Shown here: positions 45,612-56,605 of the stretch, one piece after another | Position numbering within the stretch: the first letter of the stretch is position 1 | Layout: each line of letters starts with the position of its first letter | Source: Cenococcum geophilum 1.58 | Taxonomy: Eukaryota; Ascomycota; Dothideomycetes; Gloniales; Gloniaceae | NCBI GenBank assembly: GCA_001692895.1 | Contig: KV748177.1 | Span: 1,240,001-1,304,000 of the forward strand | Direction of reading: 5' to 3' | Length of the DNA stretch: 64,000 nucleotides | Notes under the pieces: generated by a model | Told to the model about the DNA's origin: nothing | Seen by the model: only the letters and a program-made list of their open reading frames with translations | Database searches by the model: none | Translations under genes and position numbers: made by a program

Positions 45612-46265
45612 GACCCTAATGAATATTAATGAAGTGTGATGGTAATATTGAAGTATCGTCTTTGGAGTTGCCTTTGGCGTTTTGGCAATACCTTTGCACT
45701 AGCGATCTCTAGGCTAGGTCTAATGTTTTAATGGGCGGATGGATATACTACTTTTTAGCACTGGATTGGATAATGCTCACAATTATTTTTCCACTACATC
45801 TGTGAGTCGAATGTATTTAGTAAATCTATGACCCAGCAAGCTCAGTCTGTAGAATTTTCGCACATAAGCGCCTCTAACGAAGTCTTCGTAAGGTTGAATC
45901 TCTAGGTACTTTGATAGGAGGTTCTATCCAGATAGATACTGCAATACCAGGCTCTTTGGCCTTACCAGGATCTAAATATCCGAATGACATGTTAGCAGTG
46001 CATCTCTAGCGTCAGAGGCTAGACCCGATACAGGATCTCGGAGTGCGGTAGGTATAGAGGAAATGTTAGTTTGGGAATAATTACCATTCCTGGTGGAAGT
46101 GGGGCTACTTTCAGTGCGGGGAAGATTTGACGTCATTGGCTGGAAGGGTTCGAAGGATTCAAAAATGTCTTTAATTGACCGGTTCTCCATTAAGAGACGT
46201 TCAGGGCTTGCGAGTTTGGTATTTTGATCATCTGTTTTTCAAAATTCGCAAGGGCTAGATTCACT
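45612..46265. other. Intergenic
   Basis: 650 bp. A 72-codon minus-strand frame (45972-46190, MENRSIKDIFESFEPFQPMT) divergent from the oxygenase gene looks protein-like but has no recognisable motif; I do not call it. Confidence 0.45.
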
Positions 46266-47453
46266 ATGAACGGGAGTCACATCCTTAGAAGAGTGGCTAT
46301 TCCATCTAGGTGTTACTCTATCGAACAACCACCCTCGCTGGAGGACTTTAATACACTATGCTCCCAAAAAGCTAGCACCGAGGATTACCCTCTCTCATCC
46401 TCTGTCCAGTCAAATATTCCCATTTATACTCTTCCAGACTTCTCTCATCCGTATCCTTCCACCATTTCCGCTCTTCAAGATGAGTGGCACCACATCCTTC
46501 TTTCTGGGCCCGGCGTATTTGTTACCAAAGGGCTGTTCCGAGACCATGAACTGATCGAGAAAGTAAATACTGTCTATAGCTCCATCATCGCATCCGAAAC
46601 GCCTTCCGCGGGGGGCGATCACTTCGCCGGCTCTGGAAAGAACGACCGCATCTGGAACTCCTTCAGCAAGCACGGCATCCTCGACCCCTCCAGCTTCCTA
46701 CAGTACTATTCGAACCCCTGGATCGCGCGTATCTGCGACGCCTGGCTCGGTCCCGCATACCGCGTGACGGCACAAGTCAACGTCGTCAAGCCCGGCGGCG
46801 CAGCGCAGGTTAGCCACCGCGACTACCACCTAGGTTTCCAGACGGCGGATGCGACGGCGCATTTCCCGAAGGCGACGCAGGCTGCATCGCAATTGCTGAC
46901 GCTGCAAGGGGCCGTCGCGCACACGGATATGCCGCTGGATAGCGGGCCGACGCGGTTCCTGCCGTTCAGCCAACTGTTCGCAGAGGGCTTCATGGCGTAC
47001 CGGCTACCGCATTTCAACGAGTATTTCCTGGAGCACTATGTCAGTCTGCCGCTGGAACAGGGTGACGGCATGTTTTTCAACCCAGCGTTATTCCATGCTG
47101 CGGGCGAGAATCGGACGGAGGCGTGTGAGAGAAGCGCAAATTTGCTGCAGATAAGCAGTGCGTTCGGGAAGCCGATGGAAACGGTGGATAGCATGCCACT
47201 CATTGAGAAATGCTGGACGGGGCTTGCGCAAATGTATAGAGAGCGAGGCATGAGTGTTGAAGTGGAAGCCTTCATTGCCGCAGTGGCGGAGGGTTACCCT
47301 TTCCCTACTAACCTTGACCGAAGACCACCTGCTCCGGGTGGGATGGCGCCGGAGAGTGAGCAAGACGTTCTGAGAAGGGGTTTGGAGATGGGAATGAGTG
47401 TGACGGAAGTGATGCAGGAGTTGAAACGATTGAGGGAGGATTCAAGGGCGTAG
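46266..47453 (+). CDS. Phytanoyl-CoA dioxygenase (PhyH)-family Fe(II)/2-oxoglutarate oxygenase
   Basis: Intronless, 395 aa. The start is ATG 46266 (MNGSHILRRVAIPSRCYSIE); this basic N terminus could be a mitochondrial presequence. Fe(II) ligands fit the HxD...H facial triad: QVSHRDYHLGF gives His184 and Asp186, and FFNPALFHAAGENRT gives His277 with the 2-oxoglutarate-binding Arg283. Other PhyH-like features are YRVTAQVNVVKPGGAAQ and HTDMPLDSGPTRFLPFSQL. Members hydroxylate diverse small molecules in lipid or secondary metabolism, so the substrate is unknown. Third-position GC is high from 46600 to 47200. Neighbours are the caspase-like kinase and a membrane protein; no biosynthetic core enzyme is visible nearby. 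Confidence 0.88.
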   Translation: MNGSHILRRVAIPSRCYSIEQPPSLEDFNTLCSQKASTEDYPLSSSVQSNIPIYTLPDFSHPYPSTISALQDEWHHILLSGPGVFVTKGLFRDHELIEKVNTVYSSIIASETPSAGGDHFAGSGKNDRIWNSFSKHGILDPSSFLQYYSNPWIARICDAWLGPAYRVTAQVNVVKPGGAAQVSHRDYHLGFQTADATAHFPKATQAASQLLTLQGAVAHTDMPLDSGPTRFLPFSQLFAEGFMAYRLPHFNEYFLEHYVSLPLEQGDGMFFNPALFHAAGENRTEACERSANLLQISSAFGKPMETVDSMPLIEKCWTGLAQMYRERGMSVEVEAFIAAVAEGYPFPTNLDRRPPAPGGMAPESEQDVLRRGLEMGMSVTEVMQELKRLREDSRA

Positions 47454-48164
47454 AATTACTGGTCTGGGATTGGATATTTACCACTCAATGACTGTGAAAC
47501 ATAAAAACGAACCATCTGGTGTACTCAAGATACAATTAATACCCAATCTAGGTTCCGTTGATCGCAGATCTTCACTAGCAAATCATTGGAGTTCGAACGG
47601 CTTTCACCCTCATTAACAATGTCCTGGCCTAAGCTACCGTACATTTCGGTAATTTAACTGTAAATAGCTGCCTCGTACCTTGTAATATGTGCTTTTCATA
47701 TCGTGTGGCATGCAGTAAAAGGGCGCAGCAAGTCGATGTGTGGTGACGTTCTCTTGGCGTCCTCGCAAGCTTTCCCCAATTCGGTGGTCCACTACCTCAA
47801 CTTCAGACTTCGTTGCCTCGTATTACCAAATATGGCATCAGTCACGGTTTCAAGGGCTTTTCTTTTGTGACTAGGGATGTATGTGTGACGATTGCTCTTT
47901 GCGCGTCCCTCGCATTCATTTTGATATGCGCATTGGAAGGCGTATACAATGGTCTTGGTATTTTTTGAGGATACTCTGGTTCTCAATGTAGTTTTTCTTA
48001 TAAAAGCGTGCTCTTGCTCTGCCAAACTTTGCTCTTCCCTGCACCAATTAGCACTTTGGAAGTTGATTCGGATTAGTTTCCTACCTCAAGTCTACCAGGT
48101 TGCCTCGTTAATCCAACATTCTTACGATTACTCGATCCCTTCTCCTAAATCACCACATTTAGAA
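47454..48164. other. Intergenic
   Basis: 710 bp without a recognisable gene; the 48000-48160 part is a pyrimidine-rich leader for the membrane protein gene. Confidence 0.55.
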
Positions 48165-49388
48165 ATGATGTTTCACGCCCTAGTCACTCCTAAAAGACCA
48201 GCATCTTCCCACGAAGAAGGCGTCGACAAATCCGAGACCGGGGCTCGTCGAGCCTGGCGAAAGGCATATAGGAGTGTTGGATTTAATAAAGGCTACAACC
48301 TCCCTCTCTGTGCGTTCCCACACCTAAAACATCCGAGTAAACCCGTTACAAAGCTACTCTAAAGGCAATTCTCTAACAAGCCTGTAGTTATCATCTTCGC
48401 AGGCGCCATGTTCGGCTTCTGCCTTTCGCGCCTCCAATACCTCGACGTAGCTGGCAACTTCGCTTCCAACACAGCGCCCTCTGAATGGTACTGGTTTCGC
48501 ACCGGCCATTACCGTATCGGACTGACGCTGCACCTGGCCACGGCGCTGCCAGCCGGCCTGCTCATGGTGTGGCAGTTCGTGCCATACATCCGCCACCGCC
48601 ACCTCCTCTTTCACCGGCTAAACGGCTATCTCGTGGTCATGTTGCTGGTGCTTAGCAATGTGGGTGCACTTATGATAGCTCGTCGTGCTTTTGGGGGCGA
48701 CATCTCAACGCAGGCGGCTGTGGGTGTGCTGGCGCTCACCACGTCCGGCGGGCTGGCTATGGCGTTGTATAATGTCAAGAGGCTGCAGATCGATCAGCAT
48801 CGTGTGTGGATGCTGCGGACGATAGTGTGGGCAGGGTCAATAATAACAGTGCGGATCCTGCTCAAGATTGCGCCAGCTGTGACGAGTAGGGTGGGAAGCT
48901 ATTATGCTGTGGCGTCGTGCAGTGAGATTACTTTCGAGTATGGAAGTGTGGAGACGGCGGCGCTATTCTATCCGCAATGTGCAGCTGATGTGGTGCGGAA
49001 TTGGACTGTTAATGGGATGGTAGCGGTTTGGGCGAAGGACACAGGGATGCCGGAGAATATCTCAGCGAGTCTTGGTATCAATTTTGGGATGACGGTATGT
49101 TCGGTTGTTTCTGCTATTTCGAGTTTAACAAGTTTGGAGAATGGTTTATTAGATTAGGGCTGATAATCGCAGGTTTGGATGTCGTTGTTTCTGCACATGG
49201 TGGGCGTGGAAGTTTATCTGGCGTTGACGCCAGCCGAGAGTGAGCGCTTGAAGGTTGTAAGCTATGAGAAACAGCTCGAGGCTGGGCTTGAGAATCCTGG
49301 GAATGCGGGATTGACAGCTGAGCGGTGGGGAGACGCCACTGCGTGGGCCCCGCCGCGGACAGTAGCGGCTGGCGGTCAGCTGTTCTGA
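48165..49388 (+). CDS. DUF2306-type multi-pass membrane protein
   Basis: Three exons, 48165-48309, 48388-49094 and 49173-49388 (355 aa); introns start GTGCGT and GTATGT and end CCTGTAG and ATCGCAG. Exon 1 is a cytosolic-looking, basic N terminus, and its splice to exon 2 makes GYNLPLFIIFAGAMFGFCLS, the first transmembrane helix. Others are LTLHLATALPAGLLMVWQFV, LNGYLVVMLLVLSNVGALMI, ALTTSGGLAMALY and TIVWAGSIITVRILLKIAP. Conserved-looking charged motifs are HYRIGLTLH, FHRLNGY and IDQHRVWMLRT, His-rich positions typical of this heme/quinone-like membrane family. Fungal members are uncharacterised. The soluble tail (TPAESERLKVVSYEKQLEAG) is cytosolic or lumenal. Confidence 0.82.
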
Positions 49389-49738
49389 CCTGTAGACAGA
49401 GCTATGGGCTAGGTAAGAGAACCCTGGCGAGTCTATAGCATTATGTCGGGTGAAGATGCGAGAAGGATTCTGAAACACGCAAATAGCGTCGTAGTGGACC
49501 CACTACTAGGACTTGACAACCGCTGATTTAGCACCGTATTCTCAGCCTCGTCGTAGGACAGCCGTGGTTCTAAATTGCCGAGGAATAGATGTAAGCGCCT
49601 GACTTAGCGATAAAGGAAGGTGTTAAGAATAAATTGGTTACCGTTATGTTACATACCATCACAAATCACAGTAAGAATGAGTTATAAAATCCAACCAGGT
49701 GGTAAGATATGGATAAGCTCTAGTTCGACACATGCCGT
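49389..49738. other. Intergenic between convergent genes
   Basis: 350 bp between the stops of the membrane protein (+) and the NLR (-). No gene seen. Confidence 0.6.
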
Positions 49739-52700
49739 TTATCTCCAGCCAAGCTTTTGAGGAAGCCTACGTTGTTTAGAAACTAGCGTATTCCCTCGTG
49801 TGTTGGAATGCAACATGCCTTGAGAGATAATTGGAGTGCTATAACCCGTGGCGTCTGTTGAAATATTTCTCTCGCTGGCTGAAATATGCAAGGAACTAAG
49901 CCTTTCCCGTATATCTCGACACTTTTGGTGGTCGTCTCCAAAGACATTCTGATAGCCTGCCAGAGCCCTCAAGTACATTGCTCTAGCTCTACCTTTGTCG
50001 CCTTGGCTGGCAAATAGAATGCCTAGACTATAAGCGGTATTAAGCGCCGGTATATAAGATGCAGCGATGTCTGGACCTAGGGCTTTCTCATATCCTTCTA
50101 GTGCTCGCTGGCACATCTTCTCCGCCTCGCCCAGCTCGCCCTGGTCCATGTAGAGAACGCCCAAGTTGTTGACCGTGTCAAGTGTCGATGTGTGGTCCGG
50201 CCCAAGCGCCTTCTCATTTCCTTCTAGCGCTCGCTGGTACATCTTCTCCGCCTCACCCAGCTTGCCCTGGTCCGCGTAGAGAAGGGCCCAATTATTGACC
50301 GTGTCAAGTGTCGATGTGTGGTCCGGCCCAAGCGCCTTCTCCTTTCCTTCTAGCGCTCGCTGGCACATCTTCTCCGCCTTACCCAGCTTGCCCTGGGATC
50401 TGTAGAGGATGCCTAAGTTATTGACCGTGCCAAGTGTTGATATATGGTCCGGCCCAAGCGCCTTCTCCTTTCCCTTCTAGCGCTCGCTGGTACATCTTCT
50501 CCGCCTTACCTAGCTTGCCCTGGTTCACGTAGAGGGTGCCTAAGTTATTGACCGTGCTAAGTGCCGATATACAGTCCGGCCCAAGCGCCTTCTCCTTTCC
50601 TTCTAGCGCTCTCTGGTACATCTTCTCCGCCTCACCCAGCTTGCCCTGGTCCGCGTAGAGAAGGCCCAAGTTATTAACCGTGTTAAGTGTCAATGTGTGG
50701 TCCAACCCAAGCGCCTTCTCAATTCCTTCTAGTGCTCGCTGGTACATCTTCTCCGCCTCACCCAGCTTGCCCTGGGATTTGTAGAGGCTGCCCAAGTTAT
50801 TGACCGTGCTAAGTGTCGCTATATGGTCCGGCCCAAGCGCCTTCTCGCGTCCTTCTAGCGCTCGCTGGTACATCTTCTCCGCCTCGCCCAGCTTGCCCTG
50901 GTCCGCATACAGCATTCCCAGTCCATGAATTGCACCTAGCATTACATAATCCTGCTTAACATCCGCTCTACTTGGGTTAGCTCCTTCCAATCTAGCCCTA
51001 GTGCCTGCTACTCACCCTATAACCCACTGATTGCACCGCTGCGCATGAGCTAGGAGCCGACGTTGTATGCTTGAATACTCCTTCTCTGAAGTCTCCGGCA
51101 CTGCCCACCCGACTACTACTACCGCAAGCCAGGTAAAGACAGCCCGCTGTTTCTCGTCCTGCATATGAAATGCCCATCTATGCACAACCGGGTGAGTCGC
51201 ATAGCCTGCTAGATCCTGCAAGGCCTCGACGAGAGAGTAGCTGCGCAAAAGTTGCATTGTCGCAACAAACTCAACTTCATTGTTCGCGATGTTAGGAAGC
51301 CACTCTGACAAATAATCCGCCACGACTGTAGATTGTATTCCTGCTTCTGCTTTTGCGAGGAGGCCGTACCACAGGTCTTTATTGTCAAGACATGCCCAGA
51401 ACAGAAGCAAGTTAGCTGCGGCCATGCTTTTTGTCCGAATAGCATAGTACGAAATCGTCCACGTCGTCCACACGCTACGGCCGGGATAATCTCGAAGTTG
51501 CATGCCGGCTCGGTCTTGAGATTCCATAAGGCTCTTCCATTGCTGCTTATAAAGCTGGATATATTTCGCAACACTAATTTCGCTCTGTCGCAGGTATGCG
51601 CTAGCCTGCGCAATTGCTAGCGGTAAGCCATCAAGGAGCCTAAACAGCTCCTCTCTCTCAGCTGAATCTGTTCCGGAACGGTTAGCATTGGTATTGTGTG
51701 CATGCAACGCAATTACACCATAGCGTTATCTTACCATAACTACCCCCATACCGGCTCTGAAACATAGCCTCTGTCTGCTCCTTACTAAGCCTCCCTAGCC
51801 TCCATGACCCACCAAGCTGTTCTAAGTTGGCGAGCCGGGTCGTAATCAGAACCGATCCGTGATCTGCACTAGGAAGGTAACGTGTGACATCGTATGTATT
51901 AGGGACGGCATTGTCCCCTCCGCTCTCTCGGTCGACGTTATCGAAGATGATTAGCCAGTCCGTGTTGTCTGGCCGGCCCAGCCAGCTCATTACATCCCTA
52001 ACGGCGGCATCGATATCGCCAGCACTTGTAATGGAATACGCTTTACTAGTCTCTACAATTTGGACTTCTAGGATCCTGCTTGCACAAATCGCAATACTCT
52101 GCTTAAGATTATCTTCAGTTCTGCCATCCAGCCAAAACACTGAGCTGAACTTTCGGTGGTGCCTCCTTGCAAACTCCACGGCAAGTTGTGTCTTGCCTAT
52201 TCCGCCAAGCCCGTGGAGCACAAACACCTTCTGGCGGCCGTTTTGTCTCTGCGGTAGAAGGGCTTGTTCGAGTTTGGTTATATCGGACGGCCGATCCACA
52301 AACTTGTTCACTACAGACACACCTTGCAGACTAAACGGTGTCCGATAGTTTCCTATATCTAGGGAGGAGCCTAGTTAGCTATATAGAGCAAGCTATATCT
52401 TACGGCGAAACAATACACTAACATTCTCTTCCGGACATGTTATCGGCGCAAGCCTTCATCTGCTTAAATACCGCCTGCGACTCAATGTATCGATCTGTGG
52501 CCGCAATAATTGCATTCCTCTGCTTTGAGTCTTCTAACCCAACATCCTCTAGTCCTCTTAACACGTTAAACCGATAGTACCGTCCCGTGTCATCTAGCCG
52601 TGATTTGTCGCGAGAGAATCGCTCTGCTGTTTTTTCCGTCTCTGTGGCAATCGCCAGCAGATTCTGGCCAATACCAATTATATCGTCTTTGAACGGCATA

Positions 52701-53511
52701 AGCGACGGAACGCCCGTCCCAATTGAGACCAAACACTTAATCTTGTCTTCAAGCAAGCCAGATGGCCACATATCTTGAGCCTCATTCCACACTTCATACA
52801 CCGGGTTGTTCGCTCCTGTAGCCCCATCAATAAAGCTCTCCTCAAAGTCACCGATGGAGATGGGATCGAAGAAGGACGAGGCTGCCGATGTCGCTCGGCC
52901 TGCTTCCCATATCTTGGTGGTACGAAGCAGTCGTTCGCGGCCGCGTGGCGAGCGGTAGCTGGTGAGCCGCACCGTATCGCCCGTCTCGCTGCTCATTGCA
53001 CATACGAATCTATATCCAACTCGTTAACGTCATCACAGCCTCGCACACAGGTGGACCTCTACTCACACTTTGCACTTCGCATCCGGGGCGTCCTTTAACA
53101 GCGTATCCTCCGCCAAACTTTGTCTCACAACGATCTCTTTGATCGCGCGCTCTAACTCATCCGAATTAAATCGTCCTTGGACCCGGCCCTTGATCGTCAC
53201 ACGGTGTCTCTGCTTCTGGAAGATCCTGTCTGACAGCAAGACATATGCGTCAATGCACTCATCAACCGTCATCCGAAGCCGACCGAGCATGATCGCTATG
53301 AGCCTGCGCTTCTTGTCAGCCGTAAATTCAGCAAAGCAATCACTACTAACCCGCCAGTGCTGGTGCCTCCGATCATGTCGAAGTAGTCGCAAGGCTTCGG
53401 CGGCGATTCTGGGTCGATGGTGTCCATCAGCTGCTTCAAGATCTGAAGCGTCGACAGGCCGCGAACCCCGCCGCCGTCGAGAGCGAGCAGGCGGAGTTCA
53501 TGCTCGGGCAT
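49739..53511 (-). CDS. Fungal NLR: patatin-like phospholipase, NB-ARC, TPR repeats; 1-bp frameshift in the repeats
   Basis: Six exons: 53511-53351, 53303-53067, 53009-52423, 52358-51735, 51667-51016 and 50970-49739. N-terminal patatin domain: oxyanion loop LALDGGGVRGL, nucleophile Ser51 in GGTSTGG (spliced next to intron 1), and catalytic Asp194 in IDGATGANNP, all intact. NB-ARC: P-loop GLGGIGKTQLA (about 378-388), Walker B DWLIIFDNVD, RNBS-B GSVLITTRL and GLPLAIAQA. A helical region follows, then at least seven 42-residue TPR units (DQGKLGEAEKMYQRALEG). An extra C in 50472-50474 shifts the frame to a premature stop near 50418; without that base the frame continues to 49739 and the lengths give 1163 aa. 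It matches known fungal NLR architecture (heterokaryon incompatibility/immune-like). Introns carry CTAAC branch sites. Confidence 0.88.
50040..50940 (-). repeat. Seven near-identical 126-bp (42-codon) TPR repeat units
   Basis: The anchor CATCTTCTCCGCC recurs at plus positions 50114, 50240, 50366, 50493, 50619, 50745 and 50871. Spacing is 126 bp except one of 127 bp, which marks the inserted base. Units differ at few positions, such as the residue after ALEG and the PDHxxTLxTVNN segment. High internal conservation of this kind is typical of fungal NLR repeats that exchange units. Confidence 0.93.
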
Positions 53512-54383
53512 GGCTGTAAAGGTGAGCAGGATGGCTCAGTGAAGCGAAAAGATTAATGAGAAATATACAGCAGTACTCATAGCTCCACGAGGCTGCAGAG
53601 CCGCTCTTGAGAGTGTCGTGGTCCATCTTCAGCTCGACTAGGCTGAGAATGCAGGTGCTGTCTGCAGTTGCCAAGTCCCAGTCGTCTTCCACACGGCGAG
53701 GAGAAACGTTCAGCCGAAGCGCGGCGCGTCTGGCTGGCTCCTTCAATTCTCGCTAAATATGATACACCGCCGCTTTTGTGTGAGCGATGCACAGCCACTT
53801 ACTAGCACTATGACGCCTTCACCACTTTGAAAAGCTGCGCCTAACCCTAGAAACAGACGACTCTTACTGCATTCCTTTCTAAGCCTTCAGAGAAGCTACA
53901 TCATGGCCTCAGCTCAAGACAGTATTCTAGATTCGAAAGTCGACATTGACAAAACTTTGAAATTTAGTCGAAAAAGTGTGAAAAGGGAACGAGCGTGATG
54001 CAGGAACTACGCACGTATGTAAAGATGACTTTTTTTATTACCTAGCTTCATTAGTTTTTCTGGCGATTGAAATGTGGCATAGTGACTCATAGAAACCTAA
54101 ATTAGTCCAAAAATAAAAGTTTTTCAATCTTCTCCACGAAGCTAGCAATCATGCTTTCGTCCTACTCATACTTCAGATGGCTGATGCAGCCGAACTAGTT
54201 CTAAGACATTGAGAACTTCCAGTCGCTCATAATAATTTGATTTAACTCCATGAAAGCTCGCTTTGCAGATTGAGTATACATTGGCTCTAAACTTTTCTGC
54301 TGTCATTGACAGGTGCCTCGCAACTATCAATGGATCCACGCGGCAGGCCATGATGCACGTACTTCTTCGGGCACACAGACTTT
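53512..54383. other. Intergenic, NLR promoter side
   Basis: 870 bp. Minus-strand frames at 53498-53798 (for example LNVSPRRVEDDWDLATADST) could belong to a leader or an upstream exon of the NLR, but no splice joins them convincingly. 53930-54130 is AT-rich and non-coding. Confidence 0.45.
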
Positions 54384-55752
54384 TCAGTTGTAGCTAAATT
54401 CCTGTCCAACTAGCTTCTCGCTCAGGGCCCAAAGCTTCTTCGCACTCTCTGGATCCAAAGCATGAGGAGCAGTGGTTGGGTCAATTGCTGAATCCGTGAT
54501 GCACGCACCGCTTTGATCTAACTTCTTATTAGCCCTGAGAATTAAAAAATTTCAATGTGGTGCTCTTGCCATCAATAGTCCGATCGAATGCTGCAACAAT
54601 GTAATTTGCGGATCCTTGTTCAACACTTTTGTATGGAATAAGCTCTGTATTTGGATTTCCGTTCTTGTCCCACCAGCCTGATAACCGTCAACCATTGCAC
54701 ATATGAGTATTTCGGAGATTGTCCACAAAGGACAAACGAGCGTACCTCTTTCAATCCTTTCCTCCATAGATATATCTCGGCTAATTCCTGTAGTGGGAAT
54801 GCCTCCCGGGTCAACTCCGAAAGACCTCAGGTTTTTCTTTCCAAGTTTTTGTGTCAACCCTACAGAGAATAAGAGGTTCGCCGATTTTGACTGCGCGTAT
54901 GCCAGAAATTTCTCGTAGTTCTTCCCTTCCTATATTTCCGAAAGATATTAGAAACACCGATCTGACCGGTGAATAAGAAGAAATTCACCTACATTGAAAT
55001 TGATATCCTCGAAATGCACGATGCTTCCTCTATGAGCCGCACTGGAGACGCTAACCACGCAAGCTCCATCTTGTGACTTGAGAAGTGCTGGCATAATAAG
55101 ATTGGTGAACAAGAAGTGTCCGACATGATTGATTGCGAAGTGCCACTCAATCCCCTCGCTGGTAGTCTTGAAATTTGGAACCACTGCTTTCATCAGAAAC
55201 GCATTCTAACACAGTACCTGTCTTGGGAAGCAATTCGCTGGCAAACGGCGGATTGCATCATGGGCTGCACTTACTCATAACACCAGCATTGTTGATTAGT
55301 GCATCCACCACAGCTGTCATACGGAGAAGCTCATCTGCAGCCTTCCTCACCGACGTCAAGTCGGAGAGATCAAGCAACAGGGGCTTGACATTCTCGACTG
55401 ACTTCGAGCCTCGAATCTCGTTGATTACGGCATTAATGTTTTCCAAGCTGCGACTGGCCAAAATCAAGAGCTTAGGATTCTGCTGAAAAATCGCTCGAGC
55501 AGCATCTGCACCTATCCCGGTAGGGCTGACCCCTGTGATAATCACTGCCCCGCCGAGTTCAGTAAAGATTGGCGAGGTTGCTTATTTTGCTGCGAGTGGC
55601 AACCTACCGGTTTTGTCGGTGATGCCACTAGCAAGATCTGCAGCGGCTTGATCCGAAGTGGTATGCACGTTGAATCGACCTCCTGAAACGGGCTTACGAG
55701 TTAACGCAGAGGTTGCAATGTCAGAAGTAGGGTTGAAATTGAATTCAGGCAT
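54384..55752 (-). CDS. Short-chain dehydrogenase/reductase with a GC-AG intron
   Basis: NAD(P)-dependent oxidoreductase, 343 aa in six exons: 55752-55608, 55544-55275, 55183-54993, 54929-54746, 54677-54570 and 54517-54384. Cofactor loop TGVSPTGIG (from about residue 52), INNAG, Ser185/186 (VVSVSSAAH), and catalytic Tyr213-x3-Lys217 in LAYAQSKSANLL. It then reads SFGVDPGGIPTTG, and exons 5-6 give KSVEQGSA...AAFDRTIDDQSGACITDSAID, ending LDPESAKKLWALSEKLV. The last intron (54569-54518) begins with GC (G|GCAAGA) and ends TTAG; only this splice restores the family's C terminus, otherwise the protein would stop shortly after IDGKS. The residues before the cofactor loop are typical of the fungal light-induced alcohol dehydrogenase (Bli-4)-like SDR group. 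Substrate unknown. Confidence 0.88.
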
Positions 55753-56605
55753 GGTGATGGCTGTGGTGTGGTTGTAAGTATATGCTGGAATTTCCCAACT
55801 ACTTTACCGTAGTGAGTTTTTGTTCCGTTCATTCTCTTACCCTTATATACAAGCGCAATTCGGGGTTAGGATGGTCAATAGACATGTTAGAGCAACCCGG
55901 AACACCGTGTTCCAGAGTACAAACGCAAACCAGTACGGAGTTTACTTTGAAGCCATGGACATATGGACATAAGACATAAACAGAGATTTGGGTTGTGGTA
56001 GTCTGTGCTTTCCGGGGCCATACTAACGGACGAAATAGCAAGGCTGTTCCGTAGTTCACTGGCGAGGCAGAGCGCTGGAGGGTTTCGAGGGTTTGCTGGC
56101 GTCAGCATCTGAAATCCGTTGCAAGCGCTCATTGGCTTAGGCGCACGGACAAAGCTGGGGCGCAGAGCTAGGACCCCTTGCCAGTTGGCCATCTGCCAAG
56201 TCTCACTTATTTTAAACCGTCTTAGTAATTTTGCCATTTTGAGCAACCATTTACGTCCAAGAATATGGAATCATTGCATAGTAGGCGAGCCGATCTCCCA
56301 GCAGCTCTCTTCGGGTTTGGATATCAGATTTCCCTGCGCTAAGCCGAGTTGCACGAACAAGCTTTGGAGCAGAATGGCAGCTTGATATCCATCCCTGACC
56401 TCAGTTTCTAAAAATGGGCAGATTATTCAGCCAAAAGCACTCGCAGCCCTATGGTGAAGCGCCCTAGTCTACTTATCTCCGTCACAACCTAACCAGAGTA
56501 CATATACTTCGACGATTGAAGACGTCAGCAAATATCCTTTGTTTTGTTCGCTCCTTATCGCTTCGACAACGCCTTAAGCTAGACTTGCTGCATCTTGCTG
56601 GCGCC
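55753..56605. other. Intergenic between divergent SDR and bZIP loci
   Basis: 850 bp without a supportable gene; promoter regions of both flanking loci. Confidence 0.55.

Noticed and set aside
54541-54580. SDR gene interpreted as truncated by a stop after IDGKS
   Set aside because: A GC-AG intron restores the full family C terminus, so truncation is the less likely reading.
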